DNA from: Thauera terpenica 58Eu
GTDB lineage: Bacteria; Pseudomonadota; Gammaproteobacteria; Burkholderiales; Rhodocyclaceae
Length of the DNA stretch: 33,271 bases
Reading direction: 5' to 3'
NCBI RefSeq assembly: GCF_000443165.1
Contig: NZ_ATJV01000061.1
Coordinates: 1-33,271 of the forward strand
Under the pieces are notes generated by a model. That model was not told where the DNA came from. It did not search any database and saw only the letters and a list, made by a program, of their open reading frames with translations. Of the stretch, positions 1-6,858 are shown piece after piece. Position numbers and translations under genes: made by a program. The stretch's first letter is position 1, and each line of letters opens with the position of its first letter.

Positions 1-545
1 TGTTCGTGCTCCCTGAGAAACGGAAGCCTGAGCATGCCGCCTCACCCGCGGCTATGTAAGGATGGGGTTCGTGGAGCGCTTACGGTTGAGCGTCCTCAGC
101 GGTGCGCAGTTCGGAGGGCGTAATTCGCGCCCTCCGAGGAATTTCCCTTCATCCGACGCTGGTAAGAATCGACTCGGGTAGGGGGCAGGATCTCGCCATT
201 GCGCCATCTGCGCGTATGTGCGCCTGGAGGTGCTAGACAAGGCTGCAGAACGTGGCTGATAGCTCGCGATTCATCTCGTCGGCCCGAACGACCACTCCCG
301 CCAAGGCGCTATCGTTGGGTGCTTAGGGGACGGCTGCTCAGTCCCGTTACCCGCCGACCGAAACCCGGAGAAGTCAACGGCAGGTGTGGGTCGCAAGCCG
401 CCAGCCAACTGCAGAGCCACACGTCACCACATTGGCGATCCCTCCGCCGTGGGCATTCGCCGGAAGCCGACTCGGCATATTCCAGACGCACTCAGCCAGC
501 GCCTCGGCTAGACGCTATCGCAACACCATCCCCGCCCAGCCGCCC
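1..545. other. No recognisable gene (downstream of hemW)
   Basis: No reading frame here shows a recognisable domain, a good ribosome binding site or codon use like the real genes. The open frames are short, overlap on both strands and look like chance frames in GC-rich DNA. The base composition looks more mixed than in the flanking coding DNA. The only structured element seen is the hairpin at 111-137. The stretch may be a long spacer or decayed sequence, but no parent gene can be named. Confidence 0.5.
111..137. terminator. Hairpin, possible terminator
   Basis: TCGGAGGGCG at 111-120 and CGCCCTCCGA at 128-137 form a perfect 10-bp stem around a 7-base loop (TAATTCG). No clear T-run follows on either strand, so intrinsic termination is not proven. 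It could terminate a gene left of the window, or act as a distal 3' end for the minus-strand operon ending with hemW. Confidence 0.35.
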
Positions 546-1778
546 TCAATCCCGCAGAAACACCTGCAGCAAATCGTTGAGAAAGCGCCGCCCCCGCGCG
601 CTCGGCCGAATGCGCTCGTTAAAGGGCGCCAGCAGCCCTCGTTCCTGCGCCGTCTGCAGTTGCGTCGAGATCGCCGCCAGCGGCACACCGGTGCGCTCGG
701 CGAACAGCCTGGCCGGTACGCCGGCATTCAGCCGCAGGGCGTTCATCATGAATTCGAAGGGCAAATCCGCGACGTCCACCTCGCGTGCCTCCTGAATGAA
801 GTCGCCGCGCGTCGCGCCTTCCAGATAGCGCGCCGGGTGTTTGTGACGCATCTCGCGGCGGATGCCTTCGTGGCTGGAGAGCTTGCCGTGCGCGCCGGGG
901 CCGATGCCGAGGTAGTCGCCAAAGGTCCAGTAATTGAGGTTGTGGCGGCTCTGCCCATGTGGGCGGGCGAAGGCGGAGGTTTCGTAGTGCTCGAAGCCGG
1001 CGCTTGCCAGTCGTGCTTCGATTGCTTCCTGCATGTCGGCCGCGGTGTCGTCGTCGGGCAGCACGGGCGGACTGTGGGCGAAGGGGGTGTTGGGCTCGAG
1101 GGTGAGGTGGTAGCAGGACAGGTGTTCGGTGCCGAAGGCGACGGCGGTGTCCACGTCGGCGAGCGCCATTGCCAGCGACTGCCCGGGCAAGGCGTACATC
1201 AGGTCGAGATTGACGCGCTCGAAGTGCGTGAGGGCGGCGTCGATGGCGCGGCGTGCCTCGTCGCCGCCGTGGATGCGGCCGATGCGGGCGAGCATGGCGT
1301 CGTCAAAGCTCTGGATGCCGAGCGAGATGCGGTTGAGGCCGGTGGCGCGGTAGTCGTGGAAGCGCTCGGCTTCGACCGTGCCGGGGTTGGCTTCGAGGGT
1401 GATTTCGGCGAGAGGGTCGAGCGGCAGCAGCATGCGGATGCCGGTAAGCAGCGCATCGAGCGTGCGTGCCGACATCAGGCTAGGGGTACCGCCGCCGATG
1501 AACACGCTGTGCACCCGTCGCCCCCACACTTGCGGCAGGGCGTGCTGCAGGTCGGCGAGGACGGCGTCCAGCCAGGCTTGCTCGGGGATGCCTTGGTCGC
1601 GCGGCGTGTGCGAGTTGAAGTCGCAGTAGGGGCATTTGCGCACGCACCACGGAAAATGCACGTACAGCGCCAGCGGCGGCGGCGTTTCAAGTTGCGCGCG
1701 CTCAGGCAAGGGCTGGGCGCGCACAGCAGGCGCCATGGGCGCAACCGGCACGAGCGGGATGATGCGGCGGGTGCTCAC
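546..1778 (-). CDS. hemW: HemW, radical SAM heme chaperone (coproporphyrinogen oxidase-like)
   Basis: A radical SAM protein of the HemN/HemW family. The cluster motif is Cys45-X3-Cys49-X2-Cys52 (in HFPWCVRKCPYCDF), followed by the SAM-binding GGGTPS segment near residue 90 and a C-terminal HemN-type domain. It lacks the extra cysteine of true HemN (CxxxCxxCxC), which points to HemW. HemW proteins bind heme and deliver it to respiratory enzymes rather than oxidising coproporphyrinogen; this is family knowledge. The chosen start is GTG at 1778, 14 bases after the rdgB stop and preceded by a GGAG-like site, giving 410 residues. An internal ATG at 1736 gives 396 residues, closer to the family norm but with no ribosome site. 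It is the last gene of the minus-strand kinase-PP2C-rph-rdgB-hemW run. Confidence 0.93.
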   Translation of the reverse strand: MSTRRIIPLVPVAPMAPAVRAQPLPERAQLETPPPLALYVHFPWCVRKCPYCDFNSHTPRDQGIPEQAWLDAVLADLQHALPQVWGRRVHSVFIGGGTPSLMSARTLDALLTGIRMLLPLDPLAEITLEANPGTVEAERFHDYRATGLNRISLGIQSFDDAMLARIGRIHGGDEARRAIDAALTHFERVNLDLMYALPGQSLAMALADVDTAVAFGTEHLSCYHLTLEPNTPFAHSPPVLPDDDTAADMQEAIEARLASAGFEHYETSAFARPHGQSRHNLNYWTFGDYLGIGPGAHGKLSSHEGIRREMRHKHPARYLEGATRGDFIQEAREVDVADLPFEFMMNALRLNAGVPARLFAERTGVPLAAISTQLQTAQERGLLAPFNERIRPSARGRRFLNDLLQVFLRD

Positions 1779-1792
1779 GAACGACGCTCCGC

Positions 1793-2398
1793 TTACAAGG
1801 GCTGCGACTGCAGGCGCGCGAGCAGGTGGCGCATCGCGGCGGCGCGGTGGCTGAGGGTGTTCTTCAGCTTGGCGTCCAGTTCGGCGGCGGTCTGCTCCAG
1901 CTCCGGCACCCAGAACAGCGGGTCGTAGCCAAAGCCGCCTTCGCCGCGGGCTGCGAGCAGGATCTCGCCGTGCCATTGGCCATCGGCGATGAGCGGCAGC
2001 GGGTCTTCGGCATGGCGCACCAGCACCAGCACCGAGCAGAAGTAGGCGCGACGCTGCTCGGGATCGGGGAAGCCGGCCAGTGCTTCGAGCAGACGGGCGT
2101 TGTTGCGCGCGTCGGACTTGGGTTCGCCGCCGAAGCGGGCCGATTGCACCCCCGGCGCACCGCCCAGCGCGTCGACGCACAGGCCGGAGTCGTCGGCGAT
2201 TGCCGGCAGGCCGGTCGCCGCGGCGGCGTGGCGGGCCTTGGCGAGGGCGTTTTCGACGAAGGTGAGGTGGGGCTCTTCGGCCTCGCTCACGCCCAGCTCG
2301 GCCTGGGCGATGATCTCGATGTCCAGCGGCGCGAGCATGGCGTGCAGCTCAGCGGCTTTCTTGGCATTGTTGCTCGCCAGCACCAGTCGGGTCGTCAT
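1793..2398 (-). CDS. rdgB: RdgB/Ham1, XTP/dITP pyrophosphatase
   Basis: A house-cleaning nucleotide pyrophosphatase that hydrolyses non-canonical purine triphosphates (dITP, XTP, ITP) to monophosphates in the cytoplasm, keeping them out of DNA and RNA. At 201 residues it is of normal family length. The N-terminal substrate loop LVLASNNAKKAAEL, the central active-site motif IADDSGLCVDAL and the C-terminal GFGYDPLF and LSHRAAAM segments are all present. The start ATG at 2398 lies only 3 bases after the rph stop, so the two are almost certainly co-transcribed. rph-rdgB-hemW is a common gene order in proteobacteria. Confidence 0.97.
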   Translation of the reverse strand: MTTRLVLASNNAKKAAELHAMLAPLDIEIIAQAELGVSEAEEPHLTFVENALAKARHAAAATGLPAIADDSGLCVDALGGAPGVQSARFGGEPKSDARNNARLLEALAGFPDPEQRRAYFCSVLVLVRHAEDPLPLIADGQWHGEILLAARGEGGFGYDPLFWVPELEQTAAELDAKLKNTLSHRAAAMRHLLARLQSQPL

Positions 2399-2401
2399 GG
2401 C

Positions 2402-3121
2402 TCAGTCTCCGTTGACGGCGGCGCGCTGCAGCTCGATGAGGCGGGCAATGCCGGCTTCGGCGAGGTCAATCAGGGCGTTGAGCTCGGTGCGCGAGAAGGC
2501 CTTGCCTTCGGCCGTGCCCTGTACTTCGATCATGCCGCCACCTTCGGTCATGACCACGTTCATGTCGGTGTCGCAGCTGGAATCTTCGGCGTAGTCGAGG
2601 TCGAGTATGGGCGTGCCGTCGTGGATGCCGACCGAGACCGCGGCGACGAATTCGCGCATCGGGTTGTGCGCCAGCTGGCCGCTGCGCACCAGGCCGCTCA
2701 GCGCGTCGTGCAGCGCCACGCAGGCGCCGGTGATGGCCGCGGTGCGCGTGCCGCCGTCGGCCTGCAGCACGTCGCAGTCGATGGTGATCTGGCGTTCGCC
2801 CAGGGCGCTGAGGTCGACCACCGCGCGCAGGCTGCGCCCGATCAGGCGCTGAATCTCCTGCGTGCGGCCGCTTTGCTTGCCCTTGGCCGCTTCGCGTGCG
2901 CTGCGGGTGTGAGTGGCGCGCGGCAGCATGCCGTATTCGGCGGTGACCCAGCCCTCACCCTTGCCGCGCAGGAACGGGGGCACCTTGTCTTCCACGCTGG
3001 CGGTGCACAGCACGCGGGTGGCGCCGAATTCGACCAGCACCGAGCCTTCGGCGTGGCAGGTGAAGCCGCGGCTGAGGCGGATGCTGCGGAGTTCATTGGC
3101 GTTGCGTTGGCTGGCTCGCAT
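2402..3121 (-). CDS. rph: Ribonuclease PH
   Basis: A phosphorolytic 3'-5' exoribonuclease that trims the 3' ends of tRNA precursors and other RNAs, using phosphate to release nucleoside diphosphates. The protein is 239 residues, the typical length. It carries the family N-terminus [12 protein letters not shown], the RNA-binding and active-site stretch near residues 70-100 ([15 protein letters not shown]), and the conserved [18 protein letters not shown] and ETE-like C-terminal segments ([10 protein letters not shown]). It begins 9 bases after the PP2C gene on the same strand, so it is probably read from the kinase promoter as well as any local one. Nothing indicates truncation of the kind seen in E. 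coli K-12 rph. Confidence 0.97.
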   Translation of the reverse strand: MRASQRNANELRSIRLSRGFTCHAEGSVLVEFGATRVLCTASVEDKVPPFLRGKGEGWVTAEYGMLPRATHTRSAREAAKGKQSGRTQEIQRLIGRSLRAVVDLSALGERQITIDCDVLQADGGTRTAAITGACVALHDALSGLVRSGQLAHNPMREFVAAVSVGIHDGTPILDLDYAEDSSCDTDMNVVMTEGGGMIEVQGTAEGKAFSRTELNALIDLAEAGIARLIELQRAAVNGD

Positions 3122-3130
3122 GGGGGATTC

Positions 3131-4042
3131 CTATCGTCTGTCGAATTTGTGGATGGCGGCGTTGATCTCACGGATCGCGCGTTCGATTTCGTCTTCGTCG
3201 AGGTCGACGGCAGCTGTGCCGCGACTGGAAAGATCCATTTCGGTGGCGAAGTCGTCGAGCGCCATGGTCTGTGTGGAGATGGAGTCGGGCTGTGCGACGC
3301 TGGCGTCCGCATGCCAGCACATGGCCACCAGCGACAGGTTGTCGGCGCTGTCGCCGGCGTGGCGTTCGGCCTCGTCCAGCAGCTGCGGGACGGACTGGCC
3401 GGGTGGCGCGGTGCTGAGCGCGGTGCACAGGTCGTCGTCGTCGAGCGCGCCCCATACGCCATCGCTGCACAGCGCGATCACGTCTCCGTCCTGCAGCTTG
3501 CACGGCGGGGAGTAGTCGATCTGCGGCGAGTGCGTGCCCCCCAGGCAGGAGTAGATGCGGTTGCGCCCGGGGTGGTTGGCGGCGTCGGCTGGGCGGATGA
3601 CGCCTTGCTCGATCAGCAGTTGCACGCGCGAATGGTCGCGTGACAGCGCCTCGATGTGTTTGTGGCGCAGCAGATACAGGCGTGAGTCGCCCGCATGCGC
3701 CCACCATGCGTTGCCGCCCTGCACCACGCAGGCGACGATGGTGGTGCGCGGCGCTTCGTTCAGGCCGCGGCTGAGGGTGTCGTCCAGAATGGCGTGATGG
3801 GCGCCGGTGAGGGCACGCGACAGGAACAGCGTCGGGTCCGACAGCGAGGGCTTGGCGTCGCGCTGGAAGGTGTGGGTGATGTACTGCGCGGCGATATGGG
3901 CGGCGAGCTCGCCGTGCTGGTGGCCGCCCATGCCGTCGGCGACGAGCATCAGCAGCGCGTCGCGGGAATAGCAGTAGGCGATGCGGTCCTGGTTGGACTG
4001 GCGCTTGCCGATGCGGCTCTCCTGGTAGATCGTGAATCGCAT
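3131..4042 (-). CDS. PP2C-family Ser/Thr protein phosphatase
   Basis: A 303-residue cytosolic PPM/PP2C phosphatase. Metal and phosphate ligands are in the expected places: NQD at 17-19, DGMGG at 36-40, then AGDSRLYL, CSDGVWGAL and a late GDSADNLS. After the catalytic core comes an acidic tail of about 60 residues (MALDDFATEMDLSS..., VDLDEDEIERAI) that is not part of the PP2C fold and may be a docking or regulatory segment. The start ATG at 4042 has an AAGGAG site at good spacing. The gene lies 11 bases after the kinase gene, so it very likely reverses that kinase's phosphorylation. The substrate is unknown. Confidence 0.92.
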   Translation of the reverse strand: MRFTIYQESRIGKRQSNQDRIAYCYSRDALLMLVADGMGGHQHGELAAHIAAQYITHTFQRDAKPSLSDPTLFLSRALTGAHHAILDDTLSRGLNEAPRTTIVACVVQGGNAWWAHAGDSRLYLLRHKHIEALSRDHSRVQLLIEQGVIRPADAANHPGRNRIYSCLGGTHSPQIDYSPPCKLQDGDVIALCSDGVWGALDDDDLCTALSTAPPGQSVPQLLDEAERHAGDSADNLSLVAMCWHADASVAQPDSISTQTMALDDFATEMDLSSRGTAAVDLDEDEIERAIREINAAIHKFDRR

Positions 4043-4053
4043 GCTACTCTCCT

Positions 4054-5028
4054 TCAACTGCGGCCGATGAAGGCCTTGAGCCGACTGCCGAGATCGGTGA
4101 ACCATGGGGGGTGCGGCGTGGCGGCTGTGGTGGTCGTAGCCGTGGCCGTGGCTGGAGTCTGCTGCGCCAGCGCTTTTTGCAGTGCATACACGCTCTGCGG
4201 GCGCGCGAGCGGGTCGAGCTGCAGGCACCAGTCCACCAGGCCCAGCAGCTGTGTGCTGTAGCGCTCGGCATGGGTCTCGCTGACCCGCTGCAGGGTGTCG
4301 TCCTTCATGCGCTCGTCCGCACGCAGCGGCGTGGAGCCGACGACGCAGGAGTACAGGCTGGCACCGACGCTGTAGATGTCGCTCCACGGTCCGAGCTGGT
4401 CGCGGCGCTCATATTGTTCGGGCGAGGCGAAGCCGGGGGTGTACATCGGTTTCAGGATGGGCTGCTCGACCATCAAGGTCTGGCGTGAGGCGCCGAAGTC
4501 GAGCAGCACCGGCGTGCCATCGGCGCGCAGGTAGATGTTGGAGGGCTTGATGTCGAGATGGAGCAACTTGTGCGCGTGCACCTCGCGCAGCCCGTTGAGC
4601 ATGCGCACGAACACCGCACGGATGAAGGACTCCTTCAGCGTGCCGCGGTGTTTCTGGATCATGTCGTGGAGGGTGCGGCCGCGCTCGAACTGCATCACCA
4701 TGTACACGGTGCCGTTGCTGCGAAAGAAGTTGAGCACGCGCACCACGTTGGGGTGCATGAGCTTGGCCAGCGCGCGCCCTTCCTCGAAGAAGCACTTCAT
4801 GCCGTAGCGGAAGGCGGGGAGGTGCTCTTCCGATACCTGCGGCTCGGTTTCGCCTTCCTTGCGCAGGGCGAGCGAGTTCGGCAGGTATTCCTTGATCGCC
4901 ACCTGGGTGCCGAGTTCGTCTTCTGCGAGGTACACGATGGAGAAGCCGCCCAGTGATAACTGACGGACGATGCGGTACTGATCGAGCTGGAAACCTGCGG
5001 GCAGCGCGCAGTTGGCTTGAGGAGGCAT
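4054..5028 (-). CDS. Hanks-type Ser/Thr protein kinase, cytosolic
   Basis: A single-domain eukaryote-like protein kinase of 324 residues. The glycine loop is LSLGGFSIVYLA (24-35), the ATP-anchoring lysine is Lys46 (VAIKEY), the catalytic loop is HLDIKPSN (157-164, with Leu in place of the usual Arg of HRD), DFG is at 177-179, and SPE replaces APE in FASPEQY. After the kinase fold there is a short Thr/Ala-rich linker and a basic tail ending KAFIGRS. There is no membrane segment and no PASTA or other sensor domain, so its input signal cannot be read from the sequence. ATG 5028 is chosen because the kinase fold starts soon after; in-frame upstream codons would run into the yicC promoter region. 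It is first in the operon with the PP2C phosphatase. Confidence 0.92.
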   Translation of the reverse strand: MPPQANCALPAGFQLDQYRIVRQLSLGGFSIVYLAEDELGTQVAIKEYLPNSLALRKEGETEPQVSEEHLPAFRYGMKCFFEEGRALAKLMHPNVVRVLNFFRSNGTVYMVMQFERGRTLHDMIQKHRGTLKESFIRAVFVRMLNGLREVHAHKLLHLDIKPSNIYLRADGTPVLLDFGASRQTLMVEQPILKPMYTPGFASPEQYERRDQLGPWSDIYSVGASLYSCVVGSTPLRADERMKDDTLQRVSETHAERYSTQLLGLVDWCLQLDPLARPQSVYALQKALAQQTPATATATTTTAATPHPPWFTDLGSRLKAFIGRS

Positions 5029-5046
5029 CTTCGTGGGCGCTAGAAT
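5017..5046 (+). promoter_or_regulatory. Candidate sigma-70 promoter for yicC
   Basis: TTGAGG at 5017-5022 and TAGAAT at 5041-5046 are separated by 18 bases and resemble -35 and -10 hexamers (4/6 and 5/6 matches). The predicted start is near 5053, giving a leader of about 70 bases before the yicC ATG. The -35 element overlaps the first codons of the divergent kinase gene, so the two transcription units may interfere. Based on sequence only. Confidence 0.4.
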
Positions 5047-5121
5047 CCAGACTTTCCCAGCCTCAATCCTGAGTGGGACCCGCAGTGTAATCGATCGCGC
5101 CGGGTTCCCGGAGACCCCTTG

Positions 5122-5988
5122 ATGATTCAGAGCATGACAGGCTTCGCGGTGCAAACCCGCGACCTGGGTGGCCTTAGCCTGCACCTTGAACTGCGTAGCG
5201 TGAATTCACGCTACCTCGACCTTGGCTTTCGCATCGTCGACGACCTGCGCCAGGCTGAACCGGCGATTCGCGAACGCATCAGCGCCAAGCTGGGGCGCGG
5301 CAAGGTCGAATGTCGCCTGAATCTGCAGACCGGCCAGGGCGCGCCGCGCAGTCTGGCGCTGAACGCCGCGCTTGCCGACCAGATCGCCCAGGCTCAGGCC
5401 GGCGTGCGTGCGCGCTTTCCGGAGGCGGCGCCGCTGTCGGTCAATGAGTTGTTGCGCTGGCCCGGCATGCTCGCCGACGACAGCCTCGGCTTCGACGAAA
5501 TGCTGCCGCACATCGTCACGCTCGCCGAGGCGGCGCTGGCCGAGCTCATCGCCACACGCCGGCGCGAAGGTGAAAAGCTCGCCGATGCCATTCGCGAGCG
5601 CGTTGCGCGCATGCGTGAGCTGGTCGCGGTGGCCGTGCCGCGCATGCCGGCCATCGTCAGCGCCTACCAGGAGCGCCTCAGTGCCAAGCTGCGCGATGTC
5701 ATGGCCAGCCTGGACGAGGACCGCATCCGCCAGGAGGTCGCGCTCTACGCGCAGCGCATCGATGTGGCCGAGGAGCTGACACGGCTGAGCACCCACCTGG
5801 ACGAGGTCGAGCGTATCCTTCTGGCCCCCGGCGCCGCCGGCAAGCGGCTGGACTTCCTGATGCAGGAACTCAACCGCGAGGCCAACACCCTGGCATCGAA
5901 GTCGCCCGCCGCAGACATCACCGCCATCGCCATGGAGATGAAGGTGTTGATCGAGCAGATGCGTGAACAAGTGCAGAACATCGAATAA
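5122..5988 (+). CDS. yicC: YicC family endoribonuclease
   Basis: A 288-residue YicC/YloC protein. It has the family N-terminus MIQSMTGFA, the central DUF/YicC-N region ([13 protein letters not shown]) and the highly conserved C-terminal block with [22 protein letters not shown] and [16 protein letters not shown]. Members are described as endoribonucleases; E. coli YicC is linked to stress survival and small-RNA turnover (family knowledge). ATG 5122 is chosen because the usual family start is MIxSMTGFA; a TTG at 5119 immediately precedes it. gmk follows after 13 bases, the classic yicC-gmk pairing, so co-transcription with gmk, rpoZ and spoT is likely. Confidence 0.95.
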   Translation: MIQSMTGFAVQTRDLGGLSLHLELRSVNSRYLDLGFRIVDDLRQAEPAIRERISAKLGRGKVECRLNLQTGQGAPRSLALNAALADQIAQAQAGVRARFPEAAPLSVNELLRWPGMLADDSLGFDEMLPHIVTLAEAALAELIATRRREGEKLADAIRERVARMRELVAVAVPRMPAIVSAYQERLSAKLRDVMASLDEDRIRQEVALYAQRIDVAEELTRLSTHLDEVERILLAPGAAGKRLDFLMQELNREANTLASKSPAADITAIAMEMKVLIEQMREQVQNIE

Positions 5989-6001
5989 GGAAGCGACACG
6001 C

Positions 6002-6616
6002 ATGGCCGGAACCCTTTTCATCGTCACCGCGCCCTCGGGTGCCGGCAAGACCACGCTGGTGCGCGGCCTGTTGCAGCGCGACGCGCGCGTGCAGTTGTCG
6101 ATCTCCTACGCCACGCGCGCCCCGCGCGCCGGCGAGGAAGACGGGCGTGAGTATCATTTTGTCGATGTGCCCACCTTTCGTGCGCTGCGCGAGCGCGGGG
6201 AGTTCCTGGAGTGGGCCGAGGTGCACGGGAATTATTACGCCACCTCCAGGGTCTGGCTCAAGGAGCAGATCGCGGCCGGTCGTGACACCTTGCTCGAGAT
6301 CGACTGGCAGGGTGCGCAGCAGGTGCGCAAGAGCTTCCCCGAGGCGGTGGGCGTGTTCATCATGCCGCCGTCGATGCAGGAGCTGGAATCCCGCCTGCGC
6401 GGGCGCGGTACGGACAGTGACGACGTGATCAGCCGGCGCCTGCTCGCTGCGGGCGGGGAAATGCGTCATGTGGCGGAATTTGACTACGTTATAATCAACA
6501 ACGAAATCAATACGGCGCTGGACGACCTCGTTGCGGTTGTACGTGCCGCGCGGCTGCGTTTTCTCAACCAGCGCCAGCGTCACCCCGAGAATTTCGACTT
6601 TCTGGAACAGGACTGA
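6002..6616 (+). CDS. gmk: Guanylate kinase
   Basis: It phosphorylates GMP to GDP in the cytoplasm, feeding GTP and (p)ppGpp synthesis. The protein is 204 residues with the P-loop [11 protein letters not shown] near residues 9-19, the GMP-binding [19 protein letters not shown] segment, the [13 protein letters not shown] motif and the C-terminal EFDYVIINN motif. The ATG at 6002 is preceded by an AAGGAAG site. An in-frame ATG at 5963 lies inside yicC and has no ribosome site, so it is rejected. It ends 2 bases before rpoZ. The gmk-rpoZ-spoT order is conserved in proteobacteria and joins guanine nucleotide supply to the stringent response. Confidence 0.98.
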   Translation: MAGTLFIVTAPSGAGKTTLVRGLLQRDARVQLSISYATRAPRAGEEDGREYHFVDVPTFRALRERGEFLEWAEVHGNYYATSRVWLKEQIAAGRDTLLEIDWQGAQQVRKSFPEAVGVFIMPPSMQELESRLRGRGTDSDDVISRRLLAAGGEMRHVAEFDYVIINNEINTALDDLVAVVRAARLRFLNQRQRHPENFDFLEQD

Positions 6617-6618
6617 AC

Positions 6619-6834
6619 ATGGCCCGCATCACCGTTGAAGAATGCCTGAAAAGGATTCCGAATCGCTTCCAGCTCACGCTGGCAGCCACTTATCGTGCGC
6701 GCCAGCTGACGCTCGGCAGCACGCCGCAGATCGAGCTTGACCCCAACGACAACGACAAGCCCACCGTCATTGCGCTGCGTGAGATTGCCGCGGGCAAGGT
6801 CGGCCTCGAGATGCTCAATCGCGGCCAGGCCTGA
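6619..6834 (+). CDS. rpoZ: RNA polymerase omega subunit
   Basis: A 71-residue omega subunit, which promotes assembly of the beta-prime subunit into RNA polymerase and forms part of a (p)ppGpp binding site on the enzyme (family knowledge). The N-terminus [19 protein letters not shown] and the [12 protein letters not shown] segment are characteristic. It starts 2 bases after the gmk stop, so translational coupling is likely. The spoT start is 24 bases downstream. The length is slightly shorter than E. coli omega (91 residues) and in the range of betaproteobacterial members. Confidence 0.97.
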   Translation: MARITVEECLKRIPNRFQLTLAATYRARQLTLGSTPQIELDPNDNDKPTVIALREIAAGKVGLEMLNRGQA

Positions 6835-6858
6835 GGCTGGATCATGGGGGGGTGAGAC

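Noticed and set aside
384-1928. Long plus-strand open frame opposite hemW and the rdgB 3' end
   Set aside because: It is antisense to the clear HemW and RdgB frames, has no recognisable domain, and is a typical GC-rich shadow frame.
1826-3643. 605-codon plus-strand open frame opposite rdgB, rph and the PP2C gene
   Set aside because: It spans three well-supported minus-strand genes and has the low-complexity composition of a mirror frame.
6490-6495. Perfect TATAAT inside gmk, possible internal promoter for rpoZ-spoT
   Set aside because: It encodes the conserved guanylate kinase segment YVIINN, and no good -35 lies at normal spacing; TTGACT is only 5 bases upstream.
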